The notes under the pieces: model-generated | Databases searched by the model: none | Seen by the model: only the letters and a program-made list of their open reading frames with translations | What the model was told of the DNA's origin: nothing | Assembly: GCF_002608075.1 (NCBI RefSeq) | Contig: NZ_LAHA01000013.1 | Span: 107,409-171,408 of the forward strand | Direction of reading: 5' to 3' | DNA: 64,000 nt | Source of the DNA: Nostoc linckia z4 | GTDB lineage: Bacteria; Cyanobacteriota; Cyanobacteriia; Cyanobacteriales; Nostocaceae | Program-made: the position numbers and the translations under genes | Shown: positions 55,707 to 64,000 of the stretch, one piece after another | How the letters are laid out: every line of letters begins with the position of its first letter | Numbering within the stretch: the stretch's first letter is position 1

Positions 55707-56519
55707 TTACACAGCTGTGATGCTAATCACTTTACTGCCTTTACGATTGAGTTGCTGTAACTTACTAGAAAGTTGCTCGTAGGGAATTATTAACTCGGCA
55801 GTACCACGACGTACTACAGTTGAATTGGGAGAAGCTGCTTGCAGGAATCTAATCCGGTATGCTTCTCCACGACTACCTGTAGAGAGACCAGTTAAAGCTC
55901 CTGAAGATACTGGGTAAATAGGTGAAGCCAGATTCTTAGCTATTTCCCAAGTTAATTTTCCTTGTTTTACTCCTTGGGCGCGATCGCTATTCGCATAACC
56001 CCGATACAATTGAAACAGTCGCCCATAACCAACGTTTTTCTTTCCTACTTGGCTTTTAAAACCTCGGTAGTAGGGCACAATATTTTCACCAAAGTTTTCT
56101 TGATATTCTGATGAGTCAATGTAAGAATTTATTTCTGCTTCGTAACCCTTTGAATTGTATAGTTCAACGTGGTACGAAATTTCCGACTCATCTTCTGGGG
56201 CGCGACCTAATAAATGCTTATAATTCAACTCGATAAATCGAGTTTGTGAATTGGAGTAGAAAAACTTCTCACGATAGAGTTCCGATTGAGCAATGGCTGA
56301 TACAAAACCCCGGACTGAAATTGTACCCTGCTGCAACAGTGATTCAGCACTCTCCAAGCGATCGCTATCTAGTAGGTATGCATTACCCAACACTTGACGG
56401 TAAGCTGCTCGGATCACTACTGCGACATCTGCCTCTGTTCTATCAGGACGTAGTTCTACTATTCCTGAGCTTTCAAATGGCTCAATTCCTAGTCTTGCTG
56501 CTTGTCCCAAAGCCGCCAT
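55707..56519 (-). CDS. cpcC: Phycocyanin rod linker (CpcC/CpcH type, 270 residues)
   Basis: Same two-domain layout as its neighbour: PBS-linker (about 18-150: [39 protein letters not shown]) and CpcD-like end ([16 protein letters not shown] to [10 protein letters not shown]). First linker after cpcA; the 165-bp space to cpcA holds a termination-type hairpin. AGGAGG lies right before the ATG. Paralogous to 54707-55576 but shorter in the joiner. Confidence 0.92.
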   Translation of the reverse strand: MAALGQAARLGIEPFESSGIVELRPDRTEADVAVVIRAAYRQVLGNAYLLDSDRLESAESLLQQGTISVRGFVSAIAQSELYREKFFYSNSQTRFIELNYKHLLGRAPEDESEISYHVELYNSKGYEAEINSYIDSSEYQENFGENIVPYYRGFKSQVGKKNVGYGRLFQLYRGYANSDRAQGVKQGKLTWEIAKNLASPIYPVSSGALTGLSTGSRGEAYRIRFLQAASPNSTVVRRGTAELIIPYEQLSSKLQQLNRKGSKVISITAV

Positions 56520-56609
56520 TTCTAACCTCCTCAGTTTTAACTACAAAACTGAAAACTTTTTAGAAAATATTTTTTCTAATCTTTTAACAGTCTTTATCAA
56601 AATAAAACT

Positions 56610-56672
56610 GCCCGGAGAGGTAAGCAACTCATAGAACTTAACTTGTCATAAGAGCTGATTTCCTCTCCGGGC
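56610..56672 (-). terminator. Attenuator/terminator hairpin after cpcA
   Basis: Perfect 11-bp GC-rich arms GCCCGGAGAGG (56610-56620) and CCTCTCCGGGC (56662-56672); read on the minus strand the second arm is followed by AGTTTTATTTTGATA. It begins 12 bases after the cpcA stop. Partial termination here would make abundant cpcBA message and less linker message, as known for cpc operons. Confidence 0.85.
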
Positions 56673-56684
56673 TAAAGAAACACT

Positions 56685-57176
56685 CTAGCTCAGAGTATTA
56701 ATTACGTAGTCGATGTAGGAATTTGCTTCAACAGCTGGGTCGCCGCTGAGACCGTGGTTAGCTTTGATGTACTTGAGAGCTTCAATGTACCAGCTAGGAG
56801 ACAGGTCAAAAGTTTTGTTGATTTCAGCTAAGCCAGAAATCAAGTAATCATCCAATGGGCCTGTGCCACCTACAACTAAAGCGTAAGTAATAATCCGCAA
56901 GTAGTAGCCAACATCACGCACACACTTAGCTTTACCGCGTTGATCGTAAGCGAAGTTGGGGCCTTGTTGTTGGGTGGTGTAGGGGAACTTGTTGTAAACA
57001 GCTTGAGCTGCACCTTCTGTTAAACGTGAGGCATTAGCACTCAAGGATTTTGCTGCTTGTAAGCTAGCTGGTGCTTGGCGAAAACGACCAAAAGCTACTT
57101 GGATTTCGGTGCTGCTGAGGTAGCGACCTTGAGAATCAGCCGCTGAAATTGCTTCGGTTAGAGGTGTTTTTGTCAT
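56685..57176 (-). CDS. cpcA: C-phycocyanin alpha subunit
   Basis: 163 residues, standard length. Bilin-binding Cys at 85 including Met (mature Cys84) in [13 protein letters not shown]; also [15 protein letters not shown] and [20 protein letters not shown], family signatures. Phycocyanobilin is attached by CpcE/CpcF encoded in the same operon. 88 bp after cpcB with a small TTGTCC/GGACAA hairpin between. Confidence 0.97.
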   Translation of the reverse strand: MTKTPLTEAISAADSQGRYLSSTEIQVAFGRFRQAPASLQAAKSLSANASRLTEGAAQAVYNKFPYTTQQQGPNFAYDQRGKAKCVRDVGYYLRIITYALVVGGTGPLDDYLISGLAEINKTFDLSPSWYIEALKYIKANHGLSGDPAVEANSYIDYVINTLS

Positions 57177-57264
57177 TTTTGGTACTTCCCTTTAACAAAC
57201 TTTTCGTTGAAATTTTATTTTGTCCAGCGGACAATCATTTCACCCAATAGCAGTAGTGCTTGGA

Positions 57265-57786
57265 TTAAGCAACAGCAGCAGCAGCGCGATCGAAGTAGCT
57301 AGCGATTTCAGCTGCTAAAGCGCTGCAATCTCCTCTGGTGATGCCATTTGGATCGTTAACAATCTTCAAGGAAGCATCTTTGAGCTTTTGGATACCAACA
57401 GCAACGGAAGCTCCAGGAGTTCCCAATGCCAAGTAAGTTTCGCGCAAACCGTTGAGAGCGCGGTCATCTAGAACGCTGGAATCACCAGCAAAGATCGCAT
57501 AGGTTACATAGCGAAGAATGATGTCCAAATCACGGATACAAGCAGCAGCGCGACGGCTGGTGTAAGCATTACCACCAGGAGCGATCAATTGGGGTTGTTC
57601 TGCCCACAGGTCGCGTACCGCAGCAGCAACAATAGCAGATGCGTTGCTGGTAATACGGTTAACTGCGTCTGCACGCTTGTTACCATCTTTTACTAGTTCG
57701 CTCAAAGCATCCAATTGTGCATCGGTGAGGTATTCACCACGTGTATCAGCTTGGGCAACCACTTTTGCAAATGCATCTAAAACCAT
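57265..57786 (-). CDS. cpcB: C-phycocyanin beta subunit
   Basis: 173 residues. Two bilin-binding Cys: position 83 (mature 82) in [15 protein letters not shown] and position 154 (mature 153) in [13 protein letters not shown]. The N72-type methyl-Asn site region reads [11 protein letters not shown]. It heads the operon; its leader region is 57787-58188. PecB is distinguished by a different mid-region, so this is phycocyanin, not phycoerythrocyanin. Confidence 0.97.
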   Translation of the reverse strand: MVLDAFAKVVAQADTRGEYLTDAQLDALSELVKDGNKRADAVNRITSNASAIVAAAVRDLWAEQPQLIAPGGNAYTSRRAAACIRDLDIILRYVTYAIFAGDSSVLDDRALNGLRETYLALGTPGASVAVGIQKLKDASLKIVNDPNGITRGDCSALAAEIASYFDRAAAAVA

Positions 57787-58188
57787 TGCGTTAAATCTCC
57801 TAATTGGCTTGGTTAAGAATTATTTGATGTCAAAACTGAATGGTTCAGCTTTTCTTCTTTCTGATGTCAGAGGCTTAACCATCTTCTGAAAGGTTTACAA
57901 CGGACATCCAAGGTATAAGTCTACGACCTCTAGGGTTTCTGATTAAAACTTTTGTTACAAAACTTTATCTTAATATGAGAGACCAAAAAACCTTCTAGAT
58001 TCAGCATCCCATCAACCTTGTACTGTTATTTTGCCTTTCAAATTATCTTTATACTATGATGATGCCTTTTGTTTTATTAAAAATTGTTATGTTACCTTGA
58101 ATTTATGTTAATTTAACTTAACATAAACATTTACTCTAAGTAAAAATACGATTTTAAAATAAAATGCCGCTATCAATAGGTTTGGTGA
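57787..58188 (-). promoter_or_regulatory. Leader and promoter region of the cpc operon
   Basis: About 400 bp of AT-rich non-coding DNA before the operon. TTTTGTTACAAAAC (57952-57965) is a near-palindrome that could be an operator. I looked for, and did not find, the TTGCACA direct-repeat L box or the CTTTNCNATTT repeat G box of known colour-sensing regulators. The start of transcription is not identifiable by eye. Confidence 0.4.
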
Positions 58189-58309
58189 GGGAACTCCAAA
58201 AAATAGATGATTTTGGTTAGATTTGTTAACTGTTGACTGTTCACAGTTAACGGTCAACCGTCAACCATCGACTAGTGAACAGTAGCAATGAAATATTTTT
58301 TACTTCCTT
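58189..58309. repeat. GGGAACTCC/GAAATATTTTTTACTT MITE-like element
   Basis: Left end GGGAACTCCAAAAAATAGAT, core GTTAACTGTTGACTGTTCAC with AACGGTCAACCGTCAACC, right end GAAATATTTTTTACTTCC. Same family as 22485-22597. Upstream of cpcB. Confidence 0.65.
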
Positions 58310-58335
58310 TCATATCATGTCCGGTAAATTACTTG

Positions 58336-58515
58336 TGATATGTCATTGCGAGTGCAACGAAGTGGAACGACGCAATCGCAAGGATTCTGCGATTACTTCG
58401 CTTCGCTATCGCTACGTACCCTTCTCTTCTCTACGAGACGCTAAGAGCAAACGAGACGCTACGCGTAGCTTGCTTCCACGAAGTGGTAAGGGTTCCGCCC
58501 TTGGCGGTACGTAAT
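58336..58515. repeat. GC-rich dispersed repeat TCATTGCGAGTGCAACGAAG...GTAATGACAAG
   Basis: Begins CATTGCGAGTGCAACGAAGT and ends GTACGTAATGACAAG, with several internal inverted and direct parts (ACTTCGCTTCGC, GAGACGCTA twice). This repeat type is common in Nostocales. A frame across it is not a gene. The rest to 58697 holds only a partial TTATTTTTTGGAAG repeat end (about 58654). Confidence 0.65.
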
Positions 58516-58697
58516 GACAAGCATTTAGCCGGACTTGATATCATTTGCAAGTTTCTAAACCCAATCTTCAATTAAATTACTACAAAAACGGTGAAGGGGC
58601 TGCCGTCAGTAGCTCCTTCACCTCCTTAGAAGGATTGTGATTGATAATGGCTCAATTTATTTTTTGGAAGTTGCTAAGTATTCAACCATACATAATT

Positions 58698-59441
58698 TTA
58701 TACGCCTAGTAATTTTCTCTCTAAATCAAACAAAAAGCCGTGAATATACTCCTCAGTCCATTCATCACCATAGAAACGCTTGAACATTCCCCGCGCCGGG
58801 TCTTTTTCAGCTCGATATCGCAGGTATCGCAGTTGTGCTTGTTGGATATCTGCTAGGCTTTGGGAATCAGTTACAGGTTCTACTTGCTCTACAAAATCGA
58901 GGTAAGCTTTGAGATAATCTTGAAAGGCAGCAAATACTTGGGTTTCCACTACAACAGTTTCCTGGGGGCGAGTCCATAGAAAAGCAGGAGAAAAGAATGG
59001 TCGTGCTTCTTCTGGAAAATCGCCACCCCAACTTAGGTGTTGTTGATGGGTATGGAAGATAGGCAAGATTGGTTGGGTATACTTTGCCTGATATGCTGCA
59101 TCGTCTCGGAATAAGGGTTGCATATCCAAGGCGATGAGGTGTCCTCCTGGTAATGTCACCAAATCTGCCCCAAAGAAAGGTAAGTCATAGTTCAGGTGTG
59201 GGAAAATCACGAAATTCAGCACTTGGAGGGAATTACCACCTTGTACGTGTGCTGCTCGAATTTGCCTGAGTTTTGTAGTTTGAAAAGCATAACTAGTGGT
59301 GAGAACCTCTTGTTGGTTCTTACCTTTACCCACAGTTGCAACCTTAGACTCAAATCCTTGAGGAATAGGATAGGGTTGTAAATCCAAACGCGATCGCATG
59401 TAGGCGATGGCATAATCGAGAAATGGCTGATAAAGTGTCAT
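58698..59441 (-). CDS. pebB: Phycoerythrobilin:ferredoxin oxidoreductase
   Basis: About 247 residues of the ferredoxin-dependent bilin reductase family. It reduces 15,16-dihydrobiliverdin, made by PebA, to phycoerythrobilin. Family parts: [32 protein letters not shown] and [23 protein letters not shown] at 59441 gives the usual N-terminus; the frame upstream is repeat sequence. Transcribed in the order pebA then pebB, but separated by about 190 bp of tandem repeats. Confidence 0.93.
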   Translation of the reverse strand: MTLYQPFLDYAIAYMRSRLDLQPYPIPQGFESKVATVGKGKNQQEVLTTSYAFQTTKLRQIRAAHVQGGNSLQVLNFVIFPHLNYDLPFFGADLVTLPGGHLIALDMQPLFRDDAAYQAKYTQPILPIFHTHQQHLSWGGDFPEEARPFFSPAFLWTRPQETVVVETQVFAAFQDYLKAYLDFVEQVEPVTDSQSLADIQQAQLRYLRYRAEKDPARGMFKRFYGDEWTEEYIHGFLFDLERKLLGV

Positions 59442-59449
59442 TTGATGTA

Positions 59450-59634
59450 TAAAGATTGGGTATTGGGCATTGGGCATTGGGCATTGGGGATGGGAAGAGG
59501 ACAAGGTAGACAAGGTAGACAAGGTAGCAATCTTTCTCTCTTGTCTCCCTTGTCTCCCTTGTCTCCCCCATCTCCCCATCTCCCCACCTTTCTATCTCCC
59601 TCATTTCCCCGCCCCATACCCCATACTCCTTGCG
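59450..59634. repeat. Tandem GGGCATT and CTCCCTTGT repeats between pebA and pebB
   Basis: GGGCATT units followed by AAGGTAGAC units, CTTGTCTCC units and CATCTCCCC units: four different short tandem families in one gap. No gene. Such a block inside what is usually a compact pair is unusual. Confidence 0.9.
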
Positions 59635-60363
59635 TCACCTTCTACTTACTACCAAAGGTACGGCATCTTCAAATAAGAACTCGTGGAGAAAGCGCTCAGC
59701 CCATTCATGACCGAAGTAACTGCTGAATAAGCCAGATGCAGGATCGCGGTCTGCACTATATTGGTCATAGTCTTTTTGAGCTTTGACAATACGCTGGATA
59801 TCTTCTGGGTCTTGCAGAGGTTGGGCATTTTCTAACATTTGCCAATACAAGTTTAAGTAATCTTGAAATGCTGCAAAAACTCGCGTTGCTACTGTTTGAG
59901 CATCTGTTTTGGCAAATAACAAGTACTTAGAAAAGTACTGATTAGCATCGTAAAACTTCATTTCTAAGTTTTGCGATAAATCTGGGTATTTTTCATGGAG
60001 AAATTTCAGCGGCAGTATATATTTTTTTTGATACTCTTCGTCTTGAAATAAAGGTTGAAAGTCAAGGACAATCAGGTTTTTAATTTTACCAAAAGATAAA
60101 AAATCAATCCCTAATAAAGGTAAATCGTAGTGATGGCTGGGATAAATCACGCTGTTAAAAATTTGGGCGCTCTCCCCGGCATCAATGTAGGTATAGCGAA
60201 TTTTTCGCAATTCTTGACATTGGTGACACCAACTACGGATGGTTGCTGGGTTTCTGCCGCGATCGCTAACTTTGAATTCCAAACCAGGAGGAATGTCCCT
60301 GCTTTGCAAATCAAACCGTTCAAATAGCTCTTTTTCTAAAAATTCCAGGAAAGGCTTATACAT
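59635..60363 (-). CDS. pebA: 15,16-dihydrobiliverdin:ferredoxin oxidoreductase
   Basis: About 242 residues. First step of phycoerythrobilin synthesis: biliverdin IXalpha to 15,16-dihydrobiliverdin with ferredoxin. Family parts: IFNSVIYPSHHYDLPLLGID, IVLDFQPLFQDE and SGLFSSYFGHEWAERFLHEF. Start MYKPFLEFLEKELFERFDLQ at 60363; the longer frame reaches into repeats. Its presence with pebB implies that phycoerythrin (or another PEB-bearing protein) is made. Confidence 0.93.
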   Translation of the reverse strand: MYKPFLEFLEKELFERFDLQSRDIPPGLEFKVSDRGRNPATIRSWCHQCQELRKIRYTYIDAGESAQIFNSVIYPSHHYDLPLLGIDFLSFGKIKNLIVLDFQPLFQDEEYQKKYILPLKFLHEKYPDLSQNLEMKFYDANQYFSKYLLFAKTDAQTVATRVFAAFQDYLNLYWQMLENAQPLQDPEDIQRIVKAQKDYDQYSADRDPASGLFSSYFGHEWAERFLHEFLFEDAVPLVVSRR

Positions 60364-60450
60364 ACAGCATGACTCATTAACCCTTGCATGAAAATAAAGT
60401 ATGTCGATCGTACACGTCTCATTTCTTAGAAACAAAGCAACATTCCTTAA

Positions 60451-60612
60451 TAGGGAATGGGGAATAGGGCATTGGGCATTGGGCATTGGGCATAGGAAGT
60501 TAGGAGTTATGAGAGGTAGGAGTTAGGAGTTAGGAGTTAGGAGTTATTCTCCTTGTCTCCCTTCTCCCCTCATCTCTCGATGCGCTATGCGCCATGCCCC
60601 ATGCCCCATGCC
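60451..60612. repeat. Tandem GGGCATT, GGAGTTA and GCCCCAT repeats
   Basis: Three tandem heptamer runs: GGGCATT, TTAGGAG and ATGCCCC. They fill the gap between the lyase gene and pebA. No gene. Confidence 0.85.
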
Positions 60613-61194
60613 CTATGCCCTAGCATGATTTTGAGCAATCATTTGCTCTAGCAGTTGTTGAGAAACACAACGACGCTCAGAACAATAAGTCATCAAGTTG
60701 ATTCCGTTCATCATTCGCACGGTACTAACTCTGACACGAAAATCATCTGTTACAAACCAACAACGTTCTTGTCCTTGGTTGTTGTCATAATCAGTATCAA
60801 TGGTCAGCACTCCATCATGAGCAAATCGATATCGGCTAACAACTGGAATGCTCTCTACATAGCCTTGGTTGCGGATTAATTTGCCAGAAAGCCCTGTTTC
60901 ATCGTCGGGAATGTCAATCAAAATGGCGGCATTATCGGTATTTGGGGGTCTGGTGTCTAGGTTGGCTTGCCATGCAAAGCTAGCACCTCCAGTTGCTTTG
61001 TCTGGCTCTATTCCTTGTGCTTTACAGACTTCTTGCACTTTGGGATCTTCTTTTTCGATGACGGTAATGATTAAATTCGACTCGCCCGACTCATCTGCGG
61101 CTGAGTCAAAGTGATGAACCGAACGCTCTGTAAACCATGTGCCTTCACTTTTACGAAAAAAGTCAATCATTGACAATGGTGGTATTATATGCAT
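60613..61194 (-). CDS. CpcS/CpeS-family phycobiliprotein bilin lyase
   Basis: About 193 residues, lipocalin-like lyase family that attaches bilins to phycobiliprotein cysteines. Family parts: DFFRKSEGTWFTERSVHHFD, GGASFAWQANLDTR, RYRFAHDGVLTIDTDYDN and GQERCWFVTDDFRVRVSTVR. Two starts are possible: 61194 (AGAGG eleven bases before) and 61170, which fits the family start. Being next to pebA/pebB, it may serve phycoerythrin, but the general CpcS role on phycocyanin/allophycocyanin Cys82 sites is equally possible. Confidence 0.82.
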   Translation of the reverse strand: MHIIPPLSMIDFFRKSEGTWFTERSVHHFDSAADESGESNLIITVIEKEDPKVQEVCKAQGIEPDKATGGASFAWQANLDTRPPNTDNAAILIDIPDDETGLSGKLIRNQGYVESIPVVSRYRFAHDGVLTIDTDYDNNQGQERCWFVTDDFRVRVSTVRMMNGINLMTYCSERRCVSQQLLEQMIAQNHARA

Positions 61195-61463
61195 TTATTG
61201 GGAAACCTCTTTTTTAAAACAATAATTTCGGCAAAATCTGGTTGTAATCCTACACACCAATATCTGGTGGAGACTGGCAATAGAGAGTAGGCAACACAAT
61301 TTGTTTGTGAATGATTTTAGTAGTTTTGTACTACTACGCTGTATTATTTGTACTAATTATTTTGTTGTTATGTAAAATTTACAGATGACAGCTTGCATTT
61401 TATCTTTTTTGGTTCCTTGAGTGAAAGAATTAGTTTAATAGCTATTGTTAGTTTGATATCGTA

Positions 61464-62285
61464 ATGACAAGTAGTGAAATTCACCTGAATACTAGAGAAC
61501 GCCCCAGTCCAACACCAGAAATCTTATCAGCTCTCAAAGCGGGACTTCCTTTAGAAAAAGTAGATTTGAGCGAGTTCAATCTCCAGGGAGTTAATTTAAG
61601 ACAAGCTAACTTGAGTCAAGCCAAGTTATTAAAAGCTGACCTCAGCGGGATGGTCTTGAGTGATGCAAATCTTAGTGGAGCAGATTTGCGGGGTGCTAAC
61701 TTGCGGGGAGCCGATTTAAGTGGAGCAAATTTGCAGGGAGCTTATTTAAACCGCGCCGACCTCCAACAAGCAAATCTGAATGGAGCAAATTTGCAGGGAG
61801 CTAAACTGCAAGTAGCGCGTTATGATACACAGACGAAATGGCCTGAAGGTTATAACTACAAAAATTCCGGAGCAGTGGGGCCTGGTGCTAATCTTAATGC
61901 TGCTTATCTCAATACAGCTTTTTTACGCAATGCAGATTTGCAAGGAGCTAATCTGCGGGGAGCTTATCTCAGCGGTGCTGACCTGACTGGAGCCAATTTA
62001 CAAGGAGCGGCTTTGAGTGGGGCTGATTTGAGTAAGGCTTATTTGACAGGGGCTTACTTACGCAATGCTCGATTAACTGGAGCCAATTTGCAAGGTACAG
62101 ATTTGCGAGCAACTGACCTTACTAATGCAGAAATGGAGTATTTAGAGAGTATCGCCGGGGCAGATTTTACTCTCGCTCAAGGATTAGCACAAACAACCAA
62201 AGCCATGCTTCATAGCCGTCCAACATCAGAACTTGACGTTTGGAACGCCTACACCCGCAAAACAACTCGTGAAAGTTTAAGTTAA
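61464..62285 (+). CDS. Pentapeptide-repeat protein
   Basis: 273 residues. Two blocks of A(N/D)Lxx repeats (about 45-120 and 145-225), such as LSGADLRGANLRGADLSGAN, broken by a WPEGYNYKNSGAVGPGAN stretch, together forming a right-handed quadrilateral beta-helix. Pro-rich N-terminus, no signal peptide, so probably cytoplasmic. Such proteins are numerous in cyanobacteria; function not predictable. Divergent from the lyase gene across 270 bp. Confidence 0.85.
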   Translation: MTSSEIHLNTRERPSPTPEILSALKAGLPLEKVDLSEFNLQGVNLRQANLSQAKLLKADLSGMVLSDANLSGADLRGANLRGADLSGANLQGAYLNRADLQQANLNGANLQGAKLQVARYDTQTKWPEGYNYKNSGAVGPGANLNAAYLNTAFLRNADLQGANLRGAYLSGADLTGANLQGAALSGADLSKAYLTGAYLRNARLTGANLQGTDLRATDLTNAEMEYLESIAGADFTLAQGLAQTTKAMLHSRPTSELDVWNAYTRKTTRESLS

Positions 62286-62291
62286 GGACGC

Positions 62292-62330
62292 AAGGGGAAA
62301 GGGGAAAGGGGAAAGGGGAAAGGGGAAAGG
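62292..62330. repeat. GGGGAAA tandem heptamers
   Basis: About five exact copies after the pentapeptide gene, then CCCCTTACCCCTTA. The interval 62286-62730 has no other gene. Confidence 0.9.
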
Positions 62331-62569
62331 TTTCAAATAAATCCAAATCCCCTTACCCCTTAAGCTTTTCCCAGACCATAAGGGAAGTTCATACTGCTTA
62401 TCCGAACCGTATTGCCCCATCTCCTGATTACGCCTAATCCCTACTTATATTATGTCCGGTTGAAGACTTATCATTAGGACTGACGTAGGGAATTTTTTTG
62501 ATAAGTGATTGGGCGGACATTATAAGTAGGTGGACACAATTATTTAGAAGAGGCATTTCGACTTTACTC

Positions 62570-62665
62570 AATGCTCGGTAAGCTTATTCCAAGAGGGTTG
62601 AGCGCAGCGATGCACTGCGCCGCCCTGAGCTTGTCGAAGGGAGCGTGTCCAAGTGTCGAAACCCG
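62570..62665. repeat. GC-rich dispersed repeat with CCCTGAGCTTGTCGAAGGGA
   Basis: Contains GAGCGCAGCGATGCACTGCG followed by CCGCCCTGAGCTTGTCGAAG, a repeat type common in several bacteria. A frame through it is not a gene. Confidence 0.65.
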
Positions 62666-62730
62666 GCGAGATCGAGTTAGGTTTAATTTAGTAGTCCTTT
62701 TACTTGTCACTTGGGATGAATGTAGGTAAT

Positions 62731-62982
62731 TCACAAAGCTTGCCACTTTTGTTTGAGAAGCGCTAAAAATGTAGCGTATCCTTCGGAGAAACCGGGCGGA
62801 TCTGGTAGAACATATTGTGGAAACTCTTTGTACGATCGCCAAGGTTCAGAAGCATTATGCCGTAAGTATAAAGCACATTCTGAGGAACCTGGTAATCGCC
62901 AAGTCATCTGACCAGTTGGTGTATCAGTCACAAATCTCTCCCGAAATCGAAGAAATTGATATTCTATTCCAAATTTTCGCAA
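62731..62982 (-). CDS. Short uncharacterised protein, possibly N-terminally truncated
   Basis: About 83 residues, beginning only at a TTG (62982), with the same frame open back to about 63027 without ATG. Composition is protein-like (RFRERFVTDTPTGQMTWRLP, PWRSYKEFPQYVLPDPPGFS), with ordinary codon use, unlike shadow frames. It may be the tail of a larger gene cut by the repeats around it. No family recognised. Confidence 0.45.
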   Translation of the reverse strand: MRKFGIEYQFLRFRERFVTDTPTGQMTWRLPGSSECALYLRHNASEPWRSYKEFPQYVLPDPPGFSEGYATFLALLKQKWQAL

Positions 62983-63087
62983 ACAATCAGGATATTTTGT
63001 TCTAATTTCAGATACAATCAGGCTCTATAAAAATAAGAATTTTAAAATTCACGCAAAAACGCAAAAAATTAGAAGGACTTTTGAGTG

Positions 63088-63183
63088 CTGACTGTCAACG
63101 GTCAACGGTCAACAGTCAACAGTCAACAGTCAACAGTCAACACCTAACAGTCTTCTGTGGAATATCTTTTTACTTGGAAGTCT
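63088..63183. repeat. GTCAACGGTCAACAGTCAAC tandem with MITE-like end
   Basis: Seven or so CAGTCAA units followed by TCTTCTGTGGAATATCTTTT and TACTTGGAAGTC, the same end as 36600-36640. Incomplete copy directly after the HEAT-repeat gene. Confidence 0.7.
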
Positions 63184-63846
63184 TTATCGTGGCAACAAAT
63201 CTTCTAAAGTAGCTCCCACAACTCGGTGATCTTTATCTTGCCTGAGTTGGTTGAGGGCTGCTTTTGCTTCGGGTTGGTCAAATCGTTTGAGGGCGTATGC
63301 CACTCGCACCCGCATCCGCCAAGATTCATCATTTACCAAGTTTAGTATTTGAGATAATGCTTGAACATGCAGGTTAGAATTAGCCAGCAAGCCCAGTGCA
63401 TCAACAGAGGATTCCTGAACTGTAAAATCTTCATCTTTTAAACCCTGAACGCAGATATCAAATAATTCTTCAGGACAATCCATTTCAACGAGGGCTGCGA
63501 GAATAGTACGACGGACTAACCAGTGGTCATCCTGATAATACGTCAGAACTAGATGAGAAACTGCTATTCTCCCAAATAACGATAAGGAATTTGCTGCCTC
63601 AGCTCGCACGTTGGGGGTATCGTCGAATTTCATGATTTGGATTAAAGCAGCAAAAGATTCCGCAGATTGTTGGCTACCCAAACCCCTGGCCACAAAGGAA
63701 CGCACCAAGAATTCTGAGTCATGGAGTTTACTAGTTAACAAAGGCACTGCAACTTCTGATTCATAATTTTTGAGTGCAGCGATCGCTTTTAAACGATACT
63801 GAAAATCTGGATTGTTTAGTTCAACTTTAATTTTATCGATTTCCAT
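63184..63846 (-). CDS. HEAT-repeat protein related to bilin lyases
   Basis: 220 residues, six or so HEAT/PBS-lyase-like repeats: YRLKAIAALKNYESEVAVPL, LVRSFVARGLGSQQSAESFA, NVRAEAANSLSLFGR, LVRRTILAALVEMDCPEEL, VQESSVDALGLLANS and MRVRVAYALKRFDQPEAKAA. Length and repeat type are like CpeZ and NblB, but I cannot assign it to either. The phycobilisome genes nearby make a role in bilin attachment possible; a generic scaffold is equally likely. Confidence 0.75.
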   Translation of the reverse strand: MEIDKIKVELNNPDFQYRLKAIAALKNYESEVAVPLLTSKLHDSEFLVRSFVARGLGSQQSAESFAALIQIMKFDDTPNVRAEAANSLSLFGRIAVSHLVLTYYQDDHWLVRRTILAALVEMDCPEELFDICVQGLKDEDFTVQESSVDALGLLANSNLHVQALSQILNLVNDESWRMRVRVAYALKRFDQPEAKAALNQLRQDKDHRVVGATLEDLLPR

Positions 63847-63921
63847 AGGTGTATTTATTGGGCTTATTCTTTACTTTATTTTACAAATGTCAAAAAATAG
63901 CGATGGCATTTGGGAAGATTA

Positions 63922-64000
63922 CAGGGAATGGGGAATGGGGTATGGGGCGGGGAGATGGGGAGATGGGGAGATGGGGAGATGGGGAGATGGGGAGATGGGG
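63922..64000. repeat. GGGGAGAT tandem octamers at the window edge
   Basis: GGGAATGGGGTATGGGGCGG then seven or more exact GGGGAGAT units running to the last base; the block continues outside. Confidence 0.9.

Noticed and set aside
57787..58188. L box (TTGCACA repeat) or G box (CTTTNCNATTT repeat) for colour-dependent control
   Set aside because: Searched by eye on both strands upstream of cpcB and not found; CTTTCTGATG near 57859 is a poor match.
58275..58514. 79-residue plus-strand frame
   Set aside because: Lies wholly in a dispersed GC-rich repeat; composition is not protein-like.
59450..60612. Tandem repeats considered as CRISPR arrays
   Set aside because: Unit length is 7-9 bases with no spacers and no cas genes nearby.
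62564..62842. 92-residue minus-strand frame
   Set aside because: Crosses a GC-rich dispersed repeat and overlaps a more protein-like frame.
1..64000. tRNA, rRNA or complete insertion sequences
   Set aside because: No cloverleaf-type sequence, ribosomal RNA or transposase frame was recognised on reading; a tRNAscan or ISfinder run would settle it.

Overview
The window comes from a filamentous, probably heterocyst-forming cyanobacterium of the Nostoc/Tolypothrix/Calothrix type. The evidence is frequent GCGATCGC (HIP1) octamers, short tandem heptamer and octamer repeats between genes, an AMIN-domain TonB receptor, a CAAD protein, and a rod operon for C-phycocyanin next to the phycoerythrobilin pathway genes pebA and pebB. 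The strain therefore probably makes phycoerythrin as well as phycocyanin, although no cpeBA genes lie here.

Region 1 (1-16210, all minus strand) is one end of a hybrid NRPS/PKS cluster. In transcription order it holds a cupin-type hydroxylase; a FAAL-ACP-C-A-N-methyltransferase-PCP protein; a TauD/SyrP-like hydroxylase; a KS-AT-KR-ACP module that unusually ends in an epimerization-like domain; a MycE-type methyltransferase; and an NRPS that runs off the left edge. Read collinearly, a fatty acid is activated, joined to an N-methylated amino acid (signature close to the published ornithine code) and extended once by malonate to a statine-like unit.

Region 2 (17234-29955) is iron uptake: TonB receptor, substrate-binding protein, DUF1636 ferredoxin-like protein, then on the minus strand FecC-, FecD- and FecE-like importer genes and an ABC exporter, and finally a PvdQ-like penicillin acylase on the plus strand. 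Together with region 1 this suggests an acylated siderophore-type lipopeptide with its own export, uptake and possible deacylation. The product and function are inferred.

Region 3 (30159-34426) has a FetA/FetB-like ABC pair split by a phosphatase gene on the other strand, the methionine-salvage gene mtnP, and a second FecE-type ATPase. Two inverted copies of a repeat bracket fetB-mtnP-ATPase.

Region 4 (34900-48873) contains stress- and envelope-type genes: an acidic protein, a CAAD protein, a BON lipoprotein, a three-copy general-stress-17M protein, a 1039-residue membrane protein with seven helical repeats, two secreted proteins sharing a leader, an intradiol dioxygenase, an OmpR/histidine-kinase pair, and an HD hydrolase. 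Region 5 (49595-52438) is an FG-GAP/RTX secreted protein.

Region 6 (52504-61194, minus strand) is the phycobilisome block: cpcB-cpcA-[hairpin]-two rod linkers-cpcD-cpcE-[hairpin]-cpcF, and upstream pebB, pebA and a CpcS/CpeS lyase. A pentapeptide-repeat protein and a HEAT-repeat protein follow. The intergenic spaces are full of small mobile-like repeats (several families, some nested). No tRNA, rRNA, complete insertion sequence or CRISPR array was recognised.
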